A stretch of 64,000 nt of DNA, taken from contig JAWDGP010005712.1 in NCBI GenBank assembly GCA_033675545.1, positions 479,501 to 543,500 on the forward strand, in the 5' to 3' direction. The DNA comes from Elysia crispata. Lineage: Eukaryota; Mollusca; Gastropoda; Plakobranchidae. The notes beneath the pieces are model-generated. The model saw nothing but the letters and a program-made list of their open reading frames with translations. It searched no databases and was not told where the DNA came from. This document shows positions 53,594 to 64,000 of the stretch, piece after piece. The position numbers were made by a program, and so were the translations under genes. Every line of letters starts with the position of its first letter. Within the stretch, counting starts at the first letter, position 1.

Positions 53594-56204
53594 CCTCCCT
53601 CTCTCTTATAAAATGCCTTTGCATTTTTGTGTCAGTAGGCTATATTAATTGATAAGATGTTTTTAGTTTGGTGTCTTTGTATTTATTTAGCCCTAAGTCG
53701 TGCCTGACGGGGGCAGTTAAAGGTTTAAATTTAATCTTTTTAGCATCTAACTTGTTCCTGGTGTAGCTTCTCTCACTCACTCTCTCATACACACAACCAC
53801 GCATCTCTCAACATGCACACACAAATCCCACAGAGATCGTCATCAGTGAAAAAAAACTGTACTATCTAAATAAGTGTAGACAGCAAGTTTTGTTCAGAAA
53901 ATTAGTTAATCAAAAAAAAAAAACAATGACCAGGGCATCTTGTAAAGAAAGAGAAAGTGTTAGGAACTTGATATCAACAGAATGTTTATATGAAGGAAAA
54001 TCATAAAGACCACATCAGGTCAAGTGTCATCCATGATCCATCAATAATAAAAGATGCAATTTATAACTCATTTTTATCGCAAGTCAACAATGGGTCAGAC
54101 CTAAATGTAACGTGACTATTGGAAAACTATGGTGTATTGAACATGTACGTCTAATCTTTTTAGTGAGCTACAGGCTTTGGTTATCAAAGTAATGATCCGC
54201 ACTAATGTTTCACAACGCATAAACATCAACATGATAGATAAAATAAAATCCCAATGAATAAATCCTCCATATTCGTGTTCAGTGTATGATAAATGATAAA
54301 TAAAATAAAATTTCCAATGATCATACATCAACACTATCTAATTGAAAGTCAAAAGATTTTGATTGACCATTACGAGACAGAAATCTAAATCCAACATTGG
54401 TTGAGAATAAACAATTTGTTTTTTTCCCAGGAACAAGGAGATTAGTGGTAGTATACAGAACTGGAAAAAAGATTAGGAATTAATGCAAGACAAAAATGCC
54501 TATATCTTGAAAAGTATATATTTGCAATGAATAAATCCTCCATATTCGTGTTCAGTGTATCAAATTTTTGAAGAAACTGATTTCAAAGCTGAAAGGAAAT
54601 TGGGTCCATAAGTGCAATAAAACCTAGATCTACTTGACTTTCTAGATGTGAAAGTTTCACGAAACTGGTGCTCATAATATAGATTCACTTCTATTTTCTG
54701 AAAATGTTCATTTTTATGGGTTAAGTGTAACTCAGATGGAAATACATGTCATAAACCAGTTGAGTTTCTTTAATTCCTTTTAAATTTTTTTAGATGTATT
54801 TTATTATTACTATGACTATCAGTCCAATTTTTTTTTCAGAAACACATTTCCCAATTTTAGAGTCAACCATTCAGTGCTGACTAAGAATAGAAATTTTCTC
54901 TTCTACACAACAAAATAAATATCTAATAACAGGGAATATCTTCATGAACAAATAACATAAATAGAAAAGCCCTGCAATCCACCAATCAGAAATGTTGTCC
55001 TCTTAATGACTTACACATAGTTTATGTGTGTCTTAACTTCACCTTACTCTTTTGGGCATTAATGACCATATTTTTTAGTTACTTTTGTAAAACTTATCTC
55101 ATAATTTATAGGAAAAAATAGTGTAGACATCCACCCCCCCCCCCACACACACACACATTCCGATTCTAAACCTATAAATATGGCCACTGCAGCAAAATTA
55201 TATTACCCTGACCATTGTGTGTCTGTGAGAAAAAGATGGCTATTCTTGCATTTAATATTAAATATGTGCCTGGTGGGAAGTTAACATGATCTCGTTGCTT
55301 TGGCAAAGTAAATCCCTCCGATTATTTCGTTAGTGCCGTTTCTTCATCCCTCCAATAAGTTTAGATTTATTTCGAGTCTTTGCCGATGTTTCTGTAGTCG
55401 ACAGGCAAAGTAGACCATGTAGATCTAATCTTACTTTGCAAGATTTTGATTGATTCCCAGCTGTTCCGGTTCTTCTTACGCACATTTTTCCAATACACCA
55501 AAATCAAACAGAATATTTTGTAACGATCAGGCACATGTATTGAAGAATAAGGACTTTATTAAAGAAAACTGAATAATTCCAACGCGTAAAGTCTGGTTGG
55601 CTCATTCAGTGCGGACACACTAAGAGCGCTCAACTATAGGTGAACACATTGTTCTGTGCTGCCTTAAGGCAATTTTATTTGCGCTTTTGTCAAAAACATT
55701 TATAACAGAAAATATATATACCAATAGTGTGGTTATATTTCATGATGACTGTTTATCATCGACCAAGTAATTTTTTAATTTTACTGATTTAGTATTTTAG
55801 AAATCTTAGAATGTAAGAGCAAAAACTAAAAAAACAGCTGTACATGAACAAAAGCCCAAGCCAACCATCAGCAACTTTAAATTTAAATACAAAATTATTA
55901 AACCAAGATTTTTATTTTATTTACTGCTTCATGTGTATGATATTTATTATTTACGCCATTTCTAATTAAGATGTATTCTTTCTAAATCTGTGATTGGAAA
56001 CAGTTTTTTAATTTATTAAGTAAATTATACAGGAGTTATGTAAAATCACCTTTATGGAACATAAAAAAGTTTTTAATATCAACATTTTATCTCTCACTGT
56101 TCTATGACATATGTTTGTCTTTCTTCCAACCTGAAACATTATTTTAAAGATAGTTTTGGATTGTACTTGTAATTTTTAATATTTCCTTCTTTCCAATCTT
56201 CCAG
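52424..56204. other. No gene recognised (possible nischarin leader intron)
   Basis: AT-rich sequence with many CTAGATCTAGA-type hexamer runs at 52495-52640, one CT array and a C-run (55132-55144). No exon chain recognised. Confidence 0.5.
53495..53600 (+). repeat. (CT)n microsatellite
   Basis: CT array with a few TATC and CCTC interruptions at its ends. Arg-Glu and Ser-Leu frames over it are artefacts. Confidence 0.97.
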
Positions 56205-56256
56205 AGGACATGTTTTGTGTATTTAGGATTGCATAGAACATGTAAGAATGTGAAAA
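56205..56256 (+). other. NISCH: Nischarin 5' UTR segment
   Basis: A good acceptor (TTTCCTTCTTTCCAATCTTC then CAG) ends at 56204. The 52 bases that follow carry an out-of-frame ATG (56210) before the chosen start. Confidence 0.45.
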
Positions 56257-63185
<6,929 letters not shown>

Positions 63186-63299
63186 GTGGGTGCAGGAACA
63201 GATATCTAGGATAAGAAGCACTTTTTTCCATTATTTAATTTTAGCTGTAAGTTGTTAAAGTTTTTGCTGTATTTGGATGAACTTTTCATGATAGGTGAC

Positions 63300-64000
63300 T
63301 CAGCAAAATCACTGAGGTCAGATACCCCAAAACATTTCCAAATCTCTATTTATAACACTACCAAAGATACCAGGAGGAACAGAGTGTGAACTACACAGAA
63401 CGATCAGTCTTATGAGTCATATCACCAAAATACTCTTAAGAATCATCATGATGGGAGTGAGAAATAAAATCAAACCAGAAATAGCAGAGGAAGAGAATGG
63501 ACTTGGGGAGGGAAAGTGCTATCTGCACCCTCCTAACATAAATTGAACAAGCTCTGAAAGTACAAATAGAGGCATAGCTGTGATTCATTGACTATACCAA
63601 ACCATTTGACAGAGTACGATGTGATGAGATAACCACACAGTTGAAGATAGATAGACAAGTTCTACAAGTGATCAAAAACATGTATTGGGAACAGACAGCA
63701 GCAATTAGAGTTTATGGTGAAATAAGCTCATGAATTAAAAAAAAAGTAAGCATGGTGTCAGACAAGGATGTGTGCTTTCCCCAGATCTGTTCTTTCTCTA
63801 CAGTGAAAAAAATTATGTGAACCCTACAAGGATACCCAAGAATTATATATAGCAGGGCACAATGTAAAGAATTTGAGCTATGCTGATGACACTATATTAA
63901 TGCAGAAAATAAAAAAAAAGACTTGCAACAATTATTATACATTGTTGCAGAAGAAAGCAGAAGGAAAGGATTGGACTTGCACAGCAGAAAATCAAAAGCA
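63300..64000 (+). mobile_element. Decayed LINE reverse-transcriptase relic, cut by the window edge
   Basis: Broken plus-strand frames show in order FITLPKIPGGTECEL, TISLMSHITKILLRIIMM, IDYTKPFDRV, VIKNMYWEQTAAIRVYGEIS, a degraded RQGC(V)LSP-like region and YADDTILMQ, the RT catalytic YADD box, near 63879. Several stops and frameshifts interrupt it. It resembles the minus-strand LINE in PEX26 intron 1 (IDYTKAF, ADDTVLIA). It lies in the intron after NISCH exon 8 in sense orientation. The 3' end is outside the window. Confidence 0.85.

Overview
This is a eukaryotic, AT-rich, intron-rich and very repeat-rich window. The proteins it encodes are animal proteins. The small exons, long introns, endonuclease-type LINE relics, pogo-like TIR elements and many AGATCT-type hexamers suggest an invertebrate, most likely a lophotrochozoan such as a gastropod mollusc. 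That placement is an impression from genome texture and was not tested. Nearly all long open frames are translations of microsatellites and are not genes.

Three conserved genes could be read exon by exon from splice junctions and protein similarity. (1) PEX26, + strand, 3533-20177: seven coding exons with consistent phase, 321 aa, a tail-anchored peroxisomal membrane protein. (2) CNBP, - strand, 39961-32448: four coding exons, 211 aa, eight CCHC zinc knuckles. (3) The 5' part of nischarin (NISCH), + strand, 56257-63185: eight coding exons, 253 aa covering the PX domain and the segment leading to the leucine-rich repeats. It runs off the right edge. The three genes have no obvious joint function.

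Layout: 1-3450, a CT array, a tRNA-like SINE, ACT microsatellites and a long inverted repeat whose loop is the ACT array. 3456-20300, PEX26; its introns hold a LINE relic (about 6490-8660), TIR elements (8790-9493, 12754-13227, 18056-19640 with a second element nested inside), a 274-bp CT array and one copy of a roughly 2-kb TIR element family called R here. 20300-32400, gene-free sequence with a second R copy, short direct repeats and a 35-bp minisatellite. 32448-39974, CNBP, whose third intron contains an array of CCT repeats just over 1 kb long. 40513-48047, a recent tandem duplication that also contains a third R copy. 48100-52500, candidate 5' exons, LINE tails, a tRNA-like SINE and a compound ATT/AGT microsatellite. 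56200-64000, nischarin with CT arrays in its introns and a LINE relic at the right edge.

The most notable observations are the kilobase CCT array inside a CNBP intron (human CNBP carries the DM2 intronic repeat), the tandem duplication upstream of CNBP in which one repeat arm has gained exactly four AGATCT units, and the nested transposon whose unoccupied target is preserved in a sister copy in the same gene. I found no evidence of a wholly new biological system.
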